Positions 7,995-16,137 of a DNA stretch of 28,594 bases are shown piece by piece. Location: contig DAIBSV010000009.1 in the NCBI GenBank assembly GCA_027415455.1, positions 1 to 28,594 on the forward strand, written 5' to 3'. The stretch's first letter is position 1; each line of letters starts with the position of its first letter. The translations under genes were made by a program, and so were the position numbers. A model generated the notes under the pieces. That model was not told where the DNA came from and searched no databases. It saw nothing but the letters and a program-made list of their open reading frames with translations. The DNA is from Nitrospirota bacterium (GTDB lineage: Bacteria; Nitrospirota_A; Leptospirillia; Leptospirillales; Leptospirillaceae).

Positions 7995-9902
7995 ATGGCT
8001 CTTTTTCATCTCTACCACGAAACCCGGAAGAAGGCCGTCCGCTTCCGGGAGGCCGTCCTGCAGCGCGTCGTCGGCGTCGGCGCCCTTTTCTCGTCGGGGT
8101 ACGGCGACGTCGGCTCCTCCATCTATTTCGCGCTCGGCGTTACGACCGTCTATGCGGGGGGAGCATCCTTCCTCGCCATCTTCGTGGCGGGACTCTTCTT
8201 CGTCGCGACCGTCCTCTCCTACGCCGAACTCTCCGCGGCGATCCCCGAGGCGGGGGGGTCCTCCCTATTCGCCCAGCGGGCCTTCGGGGACGGGTGGGCT
8301 TTTTTCGCCGGCTGGGCACTTCTTCTCGACTACATCATCACGCTGGCCATCAGCGCCTTTTCCGTAGGCCCCTATCTGGGCTATTTCTTTCCCGTTCTCA
8401 AAAACAGCGTCCAGGCCAACGTAACCTTCACCGGCGGGCTGATCCTCATACTGATGCTCCTGAACATCTTCGGCCTCCGGGAGTCCTCCCGCATGAGCCT
8501 CCTTCTCGCCGGCTTCGACATCTTCACCCAGCTCTCCCTCATGGTCCTGGGGCTCTTCTTTCTCTTCGACCTGCCCCGGATCCTCCACCAGTTTTCCCTG
8601 GGAAGCGATCCCACCTGGCCCCATTTTCTCTACGGAATCTCGGTGGCCATGGTCGCCTATATCGGAATCGAGGCCATCAGCCAGATGTCGGCCGAGGCTC
8701 GGGATCCCGGCAAGTCGGTGCCCCGCGCCATGTTCATGACCATGGCCACCACCGTTCTCCTCTATTCCGGAATCAGCCTCGTCGCCGTCAGCGCCATGAG
8801 CCCCAAGCTTCTTTCCACCGTCTGGATCAACGATCCGATCGCCGGAATCGCCCATTTCATCCCTCATGTCGGCACCTACCTGGGACCCTGGGTGGCCCTC
8901 CTAGGGGCCACGATCCTGACGGTCGCAGCCAACGCCGGCCTGATCGGGGTGTCGCGCCTCGCCTTTTCCATGTCCCATAACTTCCTGATCCATCCGGTCT
9001 TCCGACATACGACGCGCCGCTACAAGACGCCGGTATACTCGATCGTCTTCTTCGGAAGCCTCGGCGCCGCCATCGTCGCCTTCTTCCCCTACCTCGAGGT
9101 TCTGGCGGACCTCTACAACTACGGAGCCATGATCTCCTTCACCATGACCCATCTGGCCCTCATCCGGCTGCGGCAGACGGAGCCCGGACTTCCTCGTCCC
9201 TATCGGGCGCCCTTCTCGCTCCGGATCGCCGGGCGGGAGATTCCGCTCACCGCGCTCTTCGGCCTTCTGGGGACGGGAAGCGTCTTTTTGATGGTCCTGA
9301 TCTTCCACAAGTACGGGCGCGTCTTCGGAACGCTCTGGATGGCGGCCGGGATCGCCTACTATTACACCTACCGGAAGGGGGCGCGAATGCCCCTCATGGA
9401 CCGTCTCTCGGTCACGGAGATCCCCGCTCCACGAACGCCGCCCGCCCCCCCGCACAAGACGATCCTGGTCGGCACCTCCCCCGGAGCCCCTTCGCCGGTC
9501 CTTCCGGACGTCATCAAGATCGCGAAGGCCGACGCGGCCCGCATCCTGGTCGTGACGGTCCTGGAGGTCCCGCTCTCCCTTCCTCTCTATGCCCCGCTTC
9601 CCGCGGAGGAGCAGGAGGCCAATCAGACCCTTGCGCTTTGCCAGGCCATCGGAGCGGAGTCGGACGTTCTGGTCGACGCGCTTCTTCTCCGCGGACGCGC
9701 GATCGGCGAGGTCCTGGCCCGGACCATTCGCCGCGAAAAGGCCGACACGCTGGTCTTAAACGAGACCGACTCGGCCATCTTCCGGGCGATCGAGGGAGCG
9801 GTCCTGCGGTCGGGACTGCCCGTGATGATCTGGAAGTTCCAGAGACTTGCGAGCTCCTCTCCCGAACCCGTCCCCGCGCCCGAAGGAACCGGGGCCCCCT
9901 GA
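7995..9902 (+). CDS. APC-superfamily permease with C-terminal USP-like domain (possible K+ importer)
   Basis: The 635-aa product has about twelve membrane spans (residues ~25-465) and a soluble tail (~490-620) with a USP-like alpha/beta pattern (KTILVGTSPGA, ILVVTVLEVPL, ADTLVLNE). The N-terminal GYGDVGSSIYFALG and the later IPEAGGSSLFAQRAFG and YIGIEAISQMSAEARDPGKSVPRA segments are APC-type. A fused cytoplasmic USP-like domain is also found in KimA-type K+/H+ symporters. Beside kdpD, this makes K+ uptake a reasonable guess. An amino-acid transporter is the main alternative. A GAAGGAGA Shine-Dalgarno precedes the ATG. All helices appear intact. Confidence 0.85.
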   Translation: MALFHLYHETRKKAVRFREAVLQRVVGVGALFSSGYGDVGSSIYFALGVTTVYAGGASFLAIFVAGLFFVATVLSYAELSAAIPEAGGSSLFAQRAFGDGWAFFAGWALLLDYIITLAISAFSVGPYLGYFFPVLKNSVQANVTFTGGLILILMLLNIFGLRESSRMSLLLAGFDIFTQLSLMVLGLFFLFDLPRILHQFSLGSDPTWPHFLYGISVAMVAYIGIEAISQMSAEARDPGKSVPRAMFMTMATTVLLYSGISLVAVSAMSPKLLSTVWINDPIAGIAHFIPHVGTYLGPWVALLGATILTVAANAGLIGVSRLAFSMSHNFLIHPVFRHTTRRYKTPVYSIVFFGSLGAAIVAFFPYLEVLADLYNYGAMISFTMTHLALIRLRQTEPGLPRPYRAPFSLRIAGREIPLTALFGLLGTGSVFLMVLIFHKYGRVFGTLWMAAGIAYYYTYRKGARMPLMDRLSVTEIPAPRTPPAPPHKTILVGTSPGAPSPVLPDVIKIAKADAARILVVTVLEVPLSLPLYAPLPAEEQEANQTLALCQAIGAESDVLVDALLLRGRAIGEVLARTIRREKADTLVLNETDSAIFRAIEGAVLRSGLPVMIWKFQRLASSSPEPVPAPEGTGAP

Positions 9903-9924
9903 AGGGTTCCGGAAGAAAAAAGGT

Positions 9925-9953
9925 TTTCCACAGGATGCTCCTTCAGGTATTCT
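9925..9953 (+). promoter_or_regulatory. Weak sigma70-type promoter candidate for the glycosyltransferase operon
   Basis: TTTCCA and TATTCT are separated by 17 bases, in a locally A/T-richer stretch after the permease stop codon. Agreement with consensus is partial. If real, the hairpin at 10036-10065 would lie in the leader of the GT9 transcript rather than ending the permease transcript. Confidence 0.25.
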
Positions 9954-10035
9954 GAAAAAGCTCCTCCGAGATCCCGGACCCATCTCCATCGAAAAGGACG
10001 GGATCGTAACCGGCATCGCACGTCCGAAAGCAGAG

Positions 10036-10075
10036 GACCGGGATCTGCCAACAAAGATCCCGGTCTCCTGTTTTC
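10036..10075 (+). terminator. Hairpin with short T-tract between the permease and GT9 genes
   Basis: Perfect 11-bp arms (GACCGGGATCT, 10036-10046, and its complement at 10055-10065) enclose an 8-base loop. They are followed by TCCTGTTTTC. The stem is strong and the T-tract is short, so this may be an intrinsic terminator for the kdpD-permease operon. The GT9 Shine-Dalgarno begins about ten bases later, so it could instead act as an attenuator. Confidence 0.5.
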
Positions 10076-10087
10076 AAGGAGACATTC

Positions 10088-11368
10088 ATGAGAGCCGCCA
10101 GACAGGACAGTCTTTTTTCCGTCCATTCCATCCAGAACCCCGCGCCGGGCCCCCTTCGCTCCATCTTTCGGGAAACGGGAAACGACACCCTCGTGGTTTC
10201 CAAGTTCTCCGGATGGGGAACCCTTCTGGAGGTGGCGCCGCTCCTTTCGGCACTCCGTCTTCTCTATCCGCGCACGCGGCTGATCCTCGTCACCGAACGC
10301 AGAAATGCGGAGATCGCCTCCCGCATCCCGGGACCGGACGACATTCTTTTCCTTCCGGGGGATGGAAACGCCGGACCCGTATCCCCGTCCGGCCTTCTCC
10401 AGCTTGCGGCCCGGATCCGGAGGCTCCATCCGACCCTCTTTCTCGATCTTCAGCTCCATACCCGGCGGAGGGCCGCCCTCTTCCTGTCGCTCGCGAGCAG
10501 CTCCAGGATCCGGATCGGATTCGTCGGACGCCATGGAGGCCTCCGGATGCGATTCCTGACCCATCCCCTCTACTTCAACTCCCATCATCCGTCCCGCATG
10601 GCTTACGAGCAGGCCGGACTTCTGTTGGGAATCCCCCCGGAACGTCTGTCCCACTCCCTAGCCGGATGGACGCTCCGGGAGAGCCCGGAAGATCTCCGCG
10701 AGCTGGAAAAGATCTTTCCGGCCATCCGGATGGCCGGAAAGATCTGCGTCGTGAACCCGAACGCCTCCGAGCGCGGAACCGAACGGCGATGGCCCGCGGA
10801 AAGGTTTTCGGAAGCGGCCGGACGCCTCCTTGCCCGCCACCCGTCGCTTGGCATCGTTCTCACCGGGTCCCGGGACGAGCATCCCTACACAGAAGGAGTC
10901 GCCCGTGGAATTCCTCGCCCCTGGCGGCCCAGGGTGACAAATCTTGCCGGACGCCTCTCCCTTGGCGGACTGCATGCCCTCCTGAACCATGCCCATGTTT
11001 TTCTGACCAACGATTCCGGACCGCTGCATCTCGCCATTCACTCGGCCACACCGACCGTCGGCCTCTTCGGCCCCACCCGTCCGGACCTCGTACTCCCGGA
11101 CATCGACCGTCGGCGGCTGACCGTCCTTTACGACGCCCACTACTGCAGTCCCTGCCTCTACCATGTCCAGCGCCCCCCCTGCGGCGGAGAGAATGTCTGC
11201 ATGTCCTCCCTCTCGGTGGAGCGGGTCGTCCGGGCGGTCGAGACCATGCTCCAGGGAACGGTCCTTCCCGAGGCACGGGAGAGACTTTTCTCCTGTCCTC
11301 CGAAAACACTGGACAGCGTTGGCAATCCCCTGGCCGGATTCCGGGGAAAAGAGCGGCCGGCCCCGTGA
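10088..11368 (+). CDS. Glycosyltransferase family 9 protein (LPS heptosyltransferase-like)
   Basis: GT9 enzymes transfer heptose from ADP-heptose to the LPS inner core. The 426-aa product shows the two-Rossmann layout. The N-terminal half begins TLVVSKFSGWGTLLEVAPLL and contains a DLQLHTRRRAALFLSL segment. The C-terminal half has NPNASERGTERRWPAERF, GIVLTGSRDE, NLAGRLSLGGLHALL and the hallmark TNDSGPLHLAIHSATPTVGLFGPTRPD. An AAGGAG Shine-Dalgarno precedes the ATG. The sugar and acceptor cannot be determined. The stop overlaps the GTG of the next gene. A 36-bp perfect palindrome lies in the interdomain linker. Confidence 0.92.
   Translation: MRAARQDSLFSVHSIQNPAPGPLRSIFRETGNDTLVVSKFSGWGTLLEVAPLLSALRLLYPRTRLILVTERRNAEIASRIPGPDDILFLPGDGNAGPVSPSGLLQLAARIRRLHPTLFLDLQLHTRRRAALFLSLASSSRIRIGFVGRHGGLRMRFLTHPLYFNSHHPSRMAYEQAGLLLGIPPERLSHSLAGWTLRESPEDLRELEKIFPAIRMAGKICVVNPNASERGTERRWPAERFSEAAGRLLARHPSLGIVLTGSRDEHPYTEGVARGIPRPWRPRVTNLAGRLSLGGLHALLNHAHVFLTNDSGPLHLAIHSATPTVGLFGPTRPDLVLPDIDRRRLTVLYDAHYCSPCLYHVQRPPCGGENVCMSSLSVERVVRAVETMLQGTVLPEARERLFSCPPKTLDSVGNPLAGFRGKERPAP
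10710..10745. repeat. 36-bp perfect palindrome inside the GT9 coding sequence
   Basis: Both strands read identically, from AGATCTTTCCGG at the left end to CCGGAAAGATCT at the right, centred between 10727 and 10728 with no spacer. It encodes about a dozen residues (FPAIRMAGKI region) at the junction of the two Rossmann domains. Because it is a palindrome, the minus strand encodes the same peptide. A perfect palindrome of this length is not expected by chance in coding DNA. Confidence 0.9.
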
Positions 11369-12663
11369 GGATCAACGCGGGCGACCTCCCCTTCCTGCTC
11401 TCCACCTGCCGGCTTCTTCGGGGAATCGCCCAGGGCTATCTCCTGGCCACCCTTCTGCCCAATCTTCACGCCCTCGGCTGGTCGAGCCTGGATTGGGGGA
11501 CCCTCCTTTCGGTGGCACTCCTGGCGGACTTTCTGCTGACAGCCGCCGTCGGCTCCCTGGCCGACCGTCTCTCGCCCGGACGGATCCTGCTGGCCGGGGA
11601 CCTTCTGGGAGTCCTCTCCCCCCTTCCCTACCTCATCCACCCCGGACCGCTCTCTCTTTCGGCCGCCATTCTTCTTTCAGGGGCAGGTCAGCGGACCAAC
11701 GGATCCCCCGGACCCTGGGCCCCTCCGGAGCAGTTGCTCCTCTCCCGCCATCCGGCCACGCCGGGACGCCCCTTCGGCTTCTTTGCACGAAACATGGCAG
11801 CCGGGCTTCTGGGCATGTCGGCAGGGGCCCTTCTGGCCTGGGAAAGCGCCCTCTCCCCGGCCGCCGGGATCAGGGCGGGACTCGCCGCTCTCTCCGCTCT
11901 TTCCCTTCTCGCCGTCATCCTGATCCTGCCTCTCGGGCAGAGGCCCTCCCCAAGCCCGCCCTTTCCGGCGGATTCCCCGCCTGACCCTCCGGACTCCGCA
12001 CCCGGCGGGAGGGATGGCGCAAAACGGAAGATGGCCCTGCTCGTCACCAGCAATATCCTGGGCGGGCTTTCCCTGGGCCTCGTGGATCCTGTCATCGCCA
12101 CATGGTTTCTTCTCCGCTTCCACGCGGGACCATCCCGGACCGCCCTCTACCTGTCGCTGGCCTTTCTGGCTGCCGCTGGAGTGGCGATGGCGCTCGGACG
12201 AATCGACCGCATCCGTGCCCTCCCCGCAACCGTCATTCTTTTGCAGTCCGTCTCACTGGCCGCCGCACTCCTTCTGCCGTTCGCCCCCTCCCTTCTCCCG
12301 GCGGCCCTTCTCTATACGATCCGGATGGCCGGAGCCCGGGCCCCGGGCGGGATCCGCCAGGCCCTGGCCCTGACGCTTCTTCCGAAACATCAAACGGGAC
12401 TGGCGGCAGGACTCCATCTCTCATCCCTCCAGGCGGCGCAGATCGCGGGCCCCCTTCTCGCCGGACTTCTCTGGCATGCCGGGAGAACGGACACCCCCCT
12501 GATCGCGGCGGCACTCCTTTCCGGCATTTCCTTAGCCCTTTTCTGGACTCTCTACCGCTTTGCGCATGCCGGAGACCCCTGGAGTTCCGGGGAGATCCGC
12601 TCACGCTGCAGGGTTTCCGGACCATCAGTACAAATTCCAGAAAATAACGATCAACTTAATTGA
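11365..12663 (+). CDS. MFS transporter
   Basis: This 432-aa hydrophobic protein has about twelve spans in two halves, joined by a proline-rich hydrophilic loop (SPSPPFPADSPPDPPDSAPGG). The MFS loop 2-3 pattern GSLADRLSPGRILLAGDLLG is clear. The segment GQRTNGSPGPWAPPEQLLL followed by FGFFARNMAAGLLGMSAGALL resembles an MFS subgroup of unknown substrate. It starts at GTG 11365, overlapping the GT9 stop (GTGA), with no strong Shine-Dalgarno, so it probably relies on coupling. An alternative long frame starting far upstream is a shadow over the GT9 gene. The C-terminal ~15 residues run into A/T-rich DNA and look non-native. Substrate unknown; context suggests envelope or export. Confidence 0.85.
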   Translation: MRINAGDLPFLLSTCRLLRGIAQGYLLATLLPNLHALGWSSLDWGTLLSVALLADFLLTAAVGSLADRLSPGRILLAGDLLGVLSPLPYLIHPGPLSLSAAILLSGAGQRTNGSPGPWAPPEQLLLSRHPATPGRPFGFFARNMAAGLLGMSAGALLAWESALSPAAGIRAGLAALSALSLLAVILILPLGQRPSPSPPFPADSPPDPPDSAPGGRDGAKRKMALLVTSNILGGLSLGLVDPVIATWFLLRFHAGPSRTALYLSLAFLAAAGVAMALGRIDRIRALPATVILLQSVSLAAALLLPFAPSLLPAALLYTIRMAGARAPGGIRQALALTLLPKHQTGLAAGLHLSSLQAAQIAGPLLAGLLWHAGRTDTPLIAAALLSGISLALFWTLYRFAHAGDPWSSGEIRSRCRVSGPSVQIPENNDQLN

Positions 12664-12682
12664 TTGTCTTTTCTGGTGGAAT
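12634..12682. terminator. Imperfect A/T-rich inverted repeat spanning the MFS stop codon
   Basis: CCAGAAAA (12637-12644) pairs with TTTTCTGG (12669-12676). ATTCC/GGAAT extends the arms with a small bulge, and an inner ATCAA/TTGAT stem has a 5-base loop. The element contrasts with the surrounding GC-rich DNA. It could be a bidirectional terminator or the trace of a small insertion that supplied the MFS stop codon. Confidence 0.4.
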
Positions 12683-12684
12683 GA

Positions 12685-12725
12685 TTGCCAATACAAAAAA
12701 CGTATGGTACAACTCAGGTCATACG
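12685..12725 (+). promoter_or_regulatory. Extended -10 promoter with overlapping inverted repeat upstream of the c-di-GMP gene
   Basis: TTGCCA (12685-12690), a 17-base spacer ending TGG, and TACAAC (12708-12713) form a plausible sigma70 promoter with an extended -10. An inverted repeat, CGTATG (12701-12706) and CATACG (12720-12725), brackets the -10 and could be an operator. The predicted start would lie about 95 bases before the ATG at 12817. Confidence 0.45.
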
Positions 12726-12816
12726 ATAAAAGAAAAACATTTTCAGCTCCGGCATTATGAAGGTTCCAGCATCCGGACCTTCGTCGATTTCCTTCCATCC
12801 GTCACCGGGAGGATCC

Positions 12817-15075
12817 ATGGAACGAAACGGCCATCGCCCCGCCCGAACCGGTTTTTCCGATCCCGGATCTCTCACCCCAGAACCGGGACCGCCTCCCTTT
12901 CCCGGATTCTCCGCCTCCCGGGGGAAGAGACGCAGGGACCCACCGCCCCCGGAGAACATCCCCTCCTTCTCCGTTTCCCTGTCCAAATCGTCGGGCCGCA
13001 GGGCAGTCCGCCCCGGGAGCGGAGACCCCGACCTTTCGAACCTGAACGGCACGGTGGAGAAATCCTTCGAAAATCTCCTGGAATCACTTCCGGACGGACT
13101 CCTTCTCCTCTCCTCTTCCCCATCATTCTCGATCCTCGCCGCCAACCGGACCGCGCTCAACCTTTTCGGACTCACGCGAAAATCGGTCCTGGGCCAATCC
13201 CTCGACCGCATCCTTCTCTCTGAGGGCTTCGCCGGATGGGTACGGGAGCGGAGTTCCCTGAAGCGCTCCGGCTCCGCTCTCCTGATCTTTCCGGAGGGAG
13301 AAACGGATCCGTTCCGCCACACCGTCCGCGTTTCGCTCTCCTTCACCACACCTTCCAAAGGAGGATCCCGGATCCTTCTTTATTTGCGGAATCCTGCCCC
13401 GGCATCCTCCGGGAGGGATCCCGAAACCTGCGAAGACCCAAAGTTCCGGATCCTCGCAGAATCGGTCGATGCCGGAGTTCTTCTCCTCGACGATGCCGGT
13501 CGCCTCCTCTCTTCGAATCGTCCGGCCGAACGGATGTTCGGGCTCAAAGGGAGCCTGTCATTGGGATCGGAAATCGGAACCCTGCTTCCGGACTTTTCGC
13601 AGTCCCGTGGCCTCCCCGCCGGAACGATCCCCGGAGGTCCCATACCGCGCCAGAAGACGACAGGCCGTCGCCACGACCAGACGGCATTCCCCGTCTGCGT
13701 CGCCGGATACCGGATCGAAGAGGAAAGCGGTCCTCGTACGATTCTTGTCGTCACCGACCTTTCAGGTGTCTCGCCCGCCGTTGACGAGCTTTTGCAGGAG
13801 GAAATCCCGTCTTCCAAGACGGGGCAAACCGGCCGAAGCGCCTTCGTCCATCGGCTCGGAGAGATTCTGAAGTCTCCCGCCGGAAGCCTCTGGGAAAAGG
13901 GGGCGCTGCTCTCGCTCGACATCGACCGCTTCAAGGGTGTGAACGATCTGCTGGGAAACGAAAACGGAGACGCGCTTCTGGCCGAAGTCCGGGACCGGCT
14001 TTCGACCTGCGTCCGGAAGGGGGACCTCGTGGTCCGCACGGGAGGAGACGAGTTCATGATCCTTCTGCCGGGGCTCGACGACCGGGAGAAGACCAAGGAG
14101 GTCGCCGAAAAGGTCCTGGACGCGATCGCCCGCCCCTTCGAGATCGACCGCACCCCCGTTTTCGTCAACGCGAGCGTCGGAGCCGCTCTCTGGCCCGAGG
14201 ACGGGAGCACCTGCGACATACTCCTCCGAAGGGTGGACAACGCCCTGTACGAAGCCAAGGAGCTGGGGAACACCTGCGTCGTCTTCCACCCCGACGAAGG
14301 CCCACGGATCGACGGAAGGTTCGAACTCGAGCGCGAACTCCGGAGAGCGCTCGACCGGGGGGAGTTCACCCTGGAATTTCAGCCCCAGGTCGACATCGCC
14401 ACCCGAACCCTGACCGGCGCCGAGGCCCTGATCCGCTGGAATCATCCCGAAAGAGGTCTCGTCTCCCCCGAGCATTTCATTCCCGTGGCGGAAACCACCG
14501 GCCTGATCGTTCCGATCGGAGCCTGGGCCATCCGCTCCGCGTGCGACCATCTCAGGGCCTGGGCCCTCGCAGGGAGACCGGACCTCCGACTGACCGTCAA
14601 CGTCTCCGTCCGCCAGCTCGAGCGCGGGAACCTGACGGACATCGTCAGCCGCTCCCTCCATGACTCCGGGATCGACGGAAGCCGGCTCGAGGTGGAGATC
14701 ACCGAAAGCCTGCTCATGAAGCGGGGCCTGACCTCGATGGACCTGAACGAACTTGCGGAGATGGGTGTCCGGACCTCAATCGACGACTTCGGAACGGGAT
14801 ACTCGAGCCTGTCCTACCTCACCCGCCTTCCCGTCCACAAGCTCAAGATCGACCGATCCTTCATCACCTCCCTGCCGACCGATCCCGGTGTCCGGGCCGT
14901 CACGAGGGCCATCATCACCATGGCCAGGGCGCTGGAACTCCGGACGATCGCCGAGGGGGTCGAAACCGGTGAGCAGCTTGCGATTCTCGAAGCCTTGGGA
15001 TGCCACGAGGTCCAAGGGTACTTTTTCAGCCCTCCCCTTCCCGCTCCGGAATTTCTGCGATGGGCCCCTTCCTGA
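12817..15075 (+). CDS. PAS-PAS-GGDEF-EAL c-di-GMP turnover protein
   Basis: The 752-aa cytoplasmic protein has a proline-rich N-terminus, two PAS-like domains (~80-185 and ~209-315), a GGDEF domain and an EAL domain. The GGDEF motif is intact at 409-413, preceded by an RKGD inhibitory I-site at the correct five-residue distance. The EAL domain has EALIRWNHP (E536), NVSVRQLE, EITESLL, DDFGTGYSSL, KIDRSF, AEGVET and QGYFFS, so both cyclase and phosphodiesterase sites look functional. I chose the ATG at 12817, which has GGGAGGA upstream. An ATG at 12757 would add 20 residues but has no Shine-Dalgarno. No membrane span is visible. Which activity dominates cannot be told. Confidence 0.93.
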   Translation: MERNGHRPARTGFSDPGSLTPEPGPPPFPGFSASRGKRRRDPPPPENIPSFSVSLSKSSGRRAVRPGSGDPDLSNLNGTVEKSFENLLESLPDGLLLLSSSPSFSILAANRTALNLFGLTRKSVLGQSLDRILLSEGFAGWVRERSSLKRSGSALLIFPEGETDPFRHTVRVSLSFTTPSKGGSRILLYLRNPAPASSGRDPETCEDPKFRILAESVDAGVLLLDDAGRLLSSNRPAERMFGLKGSLSLGSEIGTLLPDFSQSRGLPAGTIPGGPIPRQKTTGRRHDQTAFPVCVAGYRIEEESGPRTILVVTDLSGVSPAVDELLQEEIPSSKTGQTGRSAFVHRLGEILKSPAGSLWEKGALLSLDIDRFKGVNDLLGNENGDALLAEVRDRLSTCVRKGDLVVRTGGDEFMILLPGLDDREKTKEVAEKVLDAIARPFEIDRTPVFVNASVGAALWPEDGSTCDILLRRVDNALYEAKELGNTCVVFHPDEGPRIDGRFELERELRRALDRGEFTLEFQPQVDIATRTLTGAEALIRWNHPERGLVSPEHFIPVAETTGLIVPIGAWAIRSACDHLRAWALAGRPDLRLTVNVSVRQLERGNLTDIVSRSLHDSGIDGSRLEVEITESLLMKRGLTSMDLNELAEMGVRTSIDDFGTGYSSLSYLTRLPVHKLKIDRSFITSLPTDPGVRAVTRAIITMARALELRTIAEGVETGEQLAILEALGCHEVQGYFFSPPLPAPEFLRWAPS

Positions 15076-15132
15076 GAAGTCGTCGCACCGCCCCTTCCGT
15101 CTCTTTTGGCCCCAACTTGCCCGGGGAGGATC

Positions 15133-15172
15133 CTCCGGATAGAATATCCGGAGCCGGCTTCTCCAAAAGCCG
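15133..15172 (+). other. Two consecutive hairpins between the c-di-GMP gene and the exchanger gene
   Basis: CTCCGGATA (15133-15141) and its complement (15145-15153) form a 9-bp stem with a 3-base loop. CGGCTT (15155-15160) and AAGCCG (15167-15172) form a 6-bp stem directly after. No T-run follows, so this is not a classical terminator. It may be a transcript-end or processing structure, or a leader element of the downstream operon. Confidence 0.45.
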
Positions 15173-15243
15173 CGTCCGCGCCGGAAAACGGTTCCCGCCG
15201 GTTTCCCCCCACCCTCCACTTCCGGAAGGAGTCCCGTCCGTCC

Positions 15244-16137
15244 ATGAGCCCTTTCGCCCTTCCGACCGCGACCCTGGCCGGAGGCTTTCTTCTCATCGTG
15301 ACGGGATCGGCCCTTTTCACACGCTCAATTGAATCAACGGTGGCGCGTTTTTTCGAAAATAGAAACCGAGGGCTCCGGATTCTGGGCAATCTTTCCCTCT
15401 CCCTTCCGGAGCTGATCCTTCCCCTCATCGCTTTCCTGAGCCCGGGGGCCTCCCGGTCCCGGATCGACGCCGGAACCGGAGCGCTCTTCGGACCGCCACT
15501 TTTTCTCTGCCTGGCTCTTCTTCCGATAGCTTTTTTTCTTCATCGCCCCCAGGCCAGGAGCCTCGCGCGGGAAGCGCCTCTTATTGTGGCCGGGCTCTCC
15601 GCCGCCATTCTCCTGTCCGGGCACTCCTTCCTTCCCCGCCTCTTTCTCGCGCTCTGCCTTCTGGCTCTCTATCTCGGAGGACTTCTTCTCACACCCGGCC
15701 ACGGGGATAACCGCGAGGCCCCGGAATCCGCAAGCGGGTGGGGGATCCCGGATGCCCTGTTTCTGGGAGGCGGGGCCATCCTGATGGCCCTGGGAAGCCA
15801 GGCCTTCCTGTCGGGGATCGAGGCTCTTCGAGAGATCCGCGGGGTCTCCCCATTCTGGACAGCCCTCCTCCTGGGACCTGTCGCCACCGAGGCTCCCGAG
15901 CTACTGACCCTGACGCATTTTCTTCGAAAAAGGAGCCTTCCCGAAGCCTTTTCGATCCTCTGGGGATCGATCCACCTCCAGACGACTCTGTCGATTGCGG
16001 TCGGGATCCTCGCCTCCCCATGGACGGGCTCCCCCTCCGCAGCCCATGCCGGGCTCGCTCTGGGAGGCCTATTGGGAATTCTCTCCATTCTTGGCTACTT
16101 GCGGAGGAACAGGGGACCTGATGGAGACTTCCCATGA
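15244..16137 (+). CDS. CaCA-type (Na+/Ca2+ exchanger-like) membrane protein
   Basis: The 297-aa product has about ten hydrophobic spans and two degenerate alpha-repeat-like signatures. One is GNLSLSLPELILPLIAFLS in the first half; the other is LGPVATEAPELLTLTHFLR in the second. The Pro-Glu pair of each repeat, which supplies cation ligands in exchangers, is kept. The Gly-Ser-Asn half of each repeat is poorly conserved, so the ion may differ from Ca2+. The ATG at 15244 has AAGGAG upstream at a long 12-base spacing. An earlier in-frame ATG at 15106 would add a non-family N-terminus. Its stop overlaps the next start (ATGA), so coupling with the MFS gene is likely. Confidence 0.7.
   Translation: MSPFALPTATLAGGFLLIVTGSALFTRSIESTVARFFENRNRGLRILGNLSLSLPELILPLIAFLSPGASRSRIDAGTGALFGPPLFLCLALLPIAFFLHRPQARSLAREAPLIVAGLSAAILLSGHSFLPRLFLALCLLALYLGGLLLTPGHGDNREAPESASGWGIPDALFLGGGAILMALGSQAFLSGIEALREIRGVSPFWTALLLGPVATEAPELLTLTHFLRKRSLPEAFSILWGSIHLQTTLSIAVGILASPWTGSPSAAHAGLALGGLLGILSILGYLRRNRGPDGDFP

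Noticed and set aside
7419..9902. kdpE following kdpD
   Set aside because: No receiver plus winged-helix regulator exists here; the downstream genes are an exported orphan and a permease.
9847..12663. A 938-codon open frame spanning the GT9 and MFS region
   Set aside because: Only its last 432 codons look like a membrane transporter. The first part is low-complexity Pro/Arg sequence lying under the well-supported GT9 gene in another frame.
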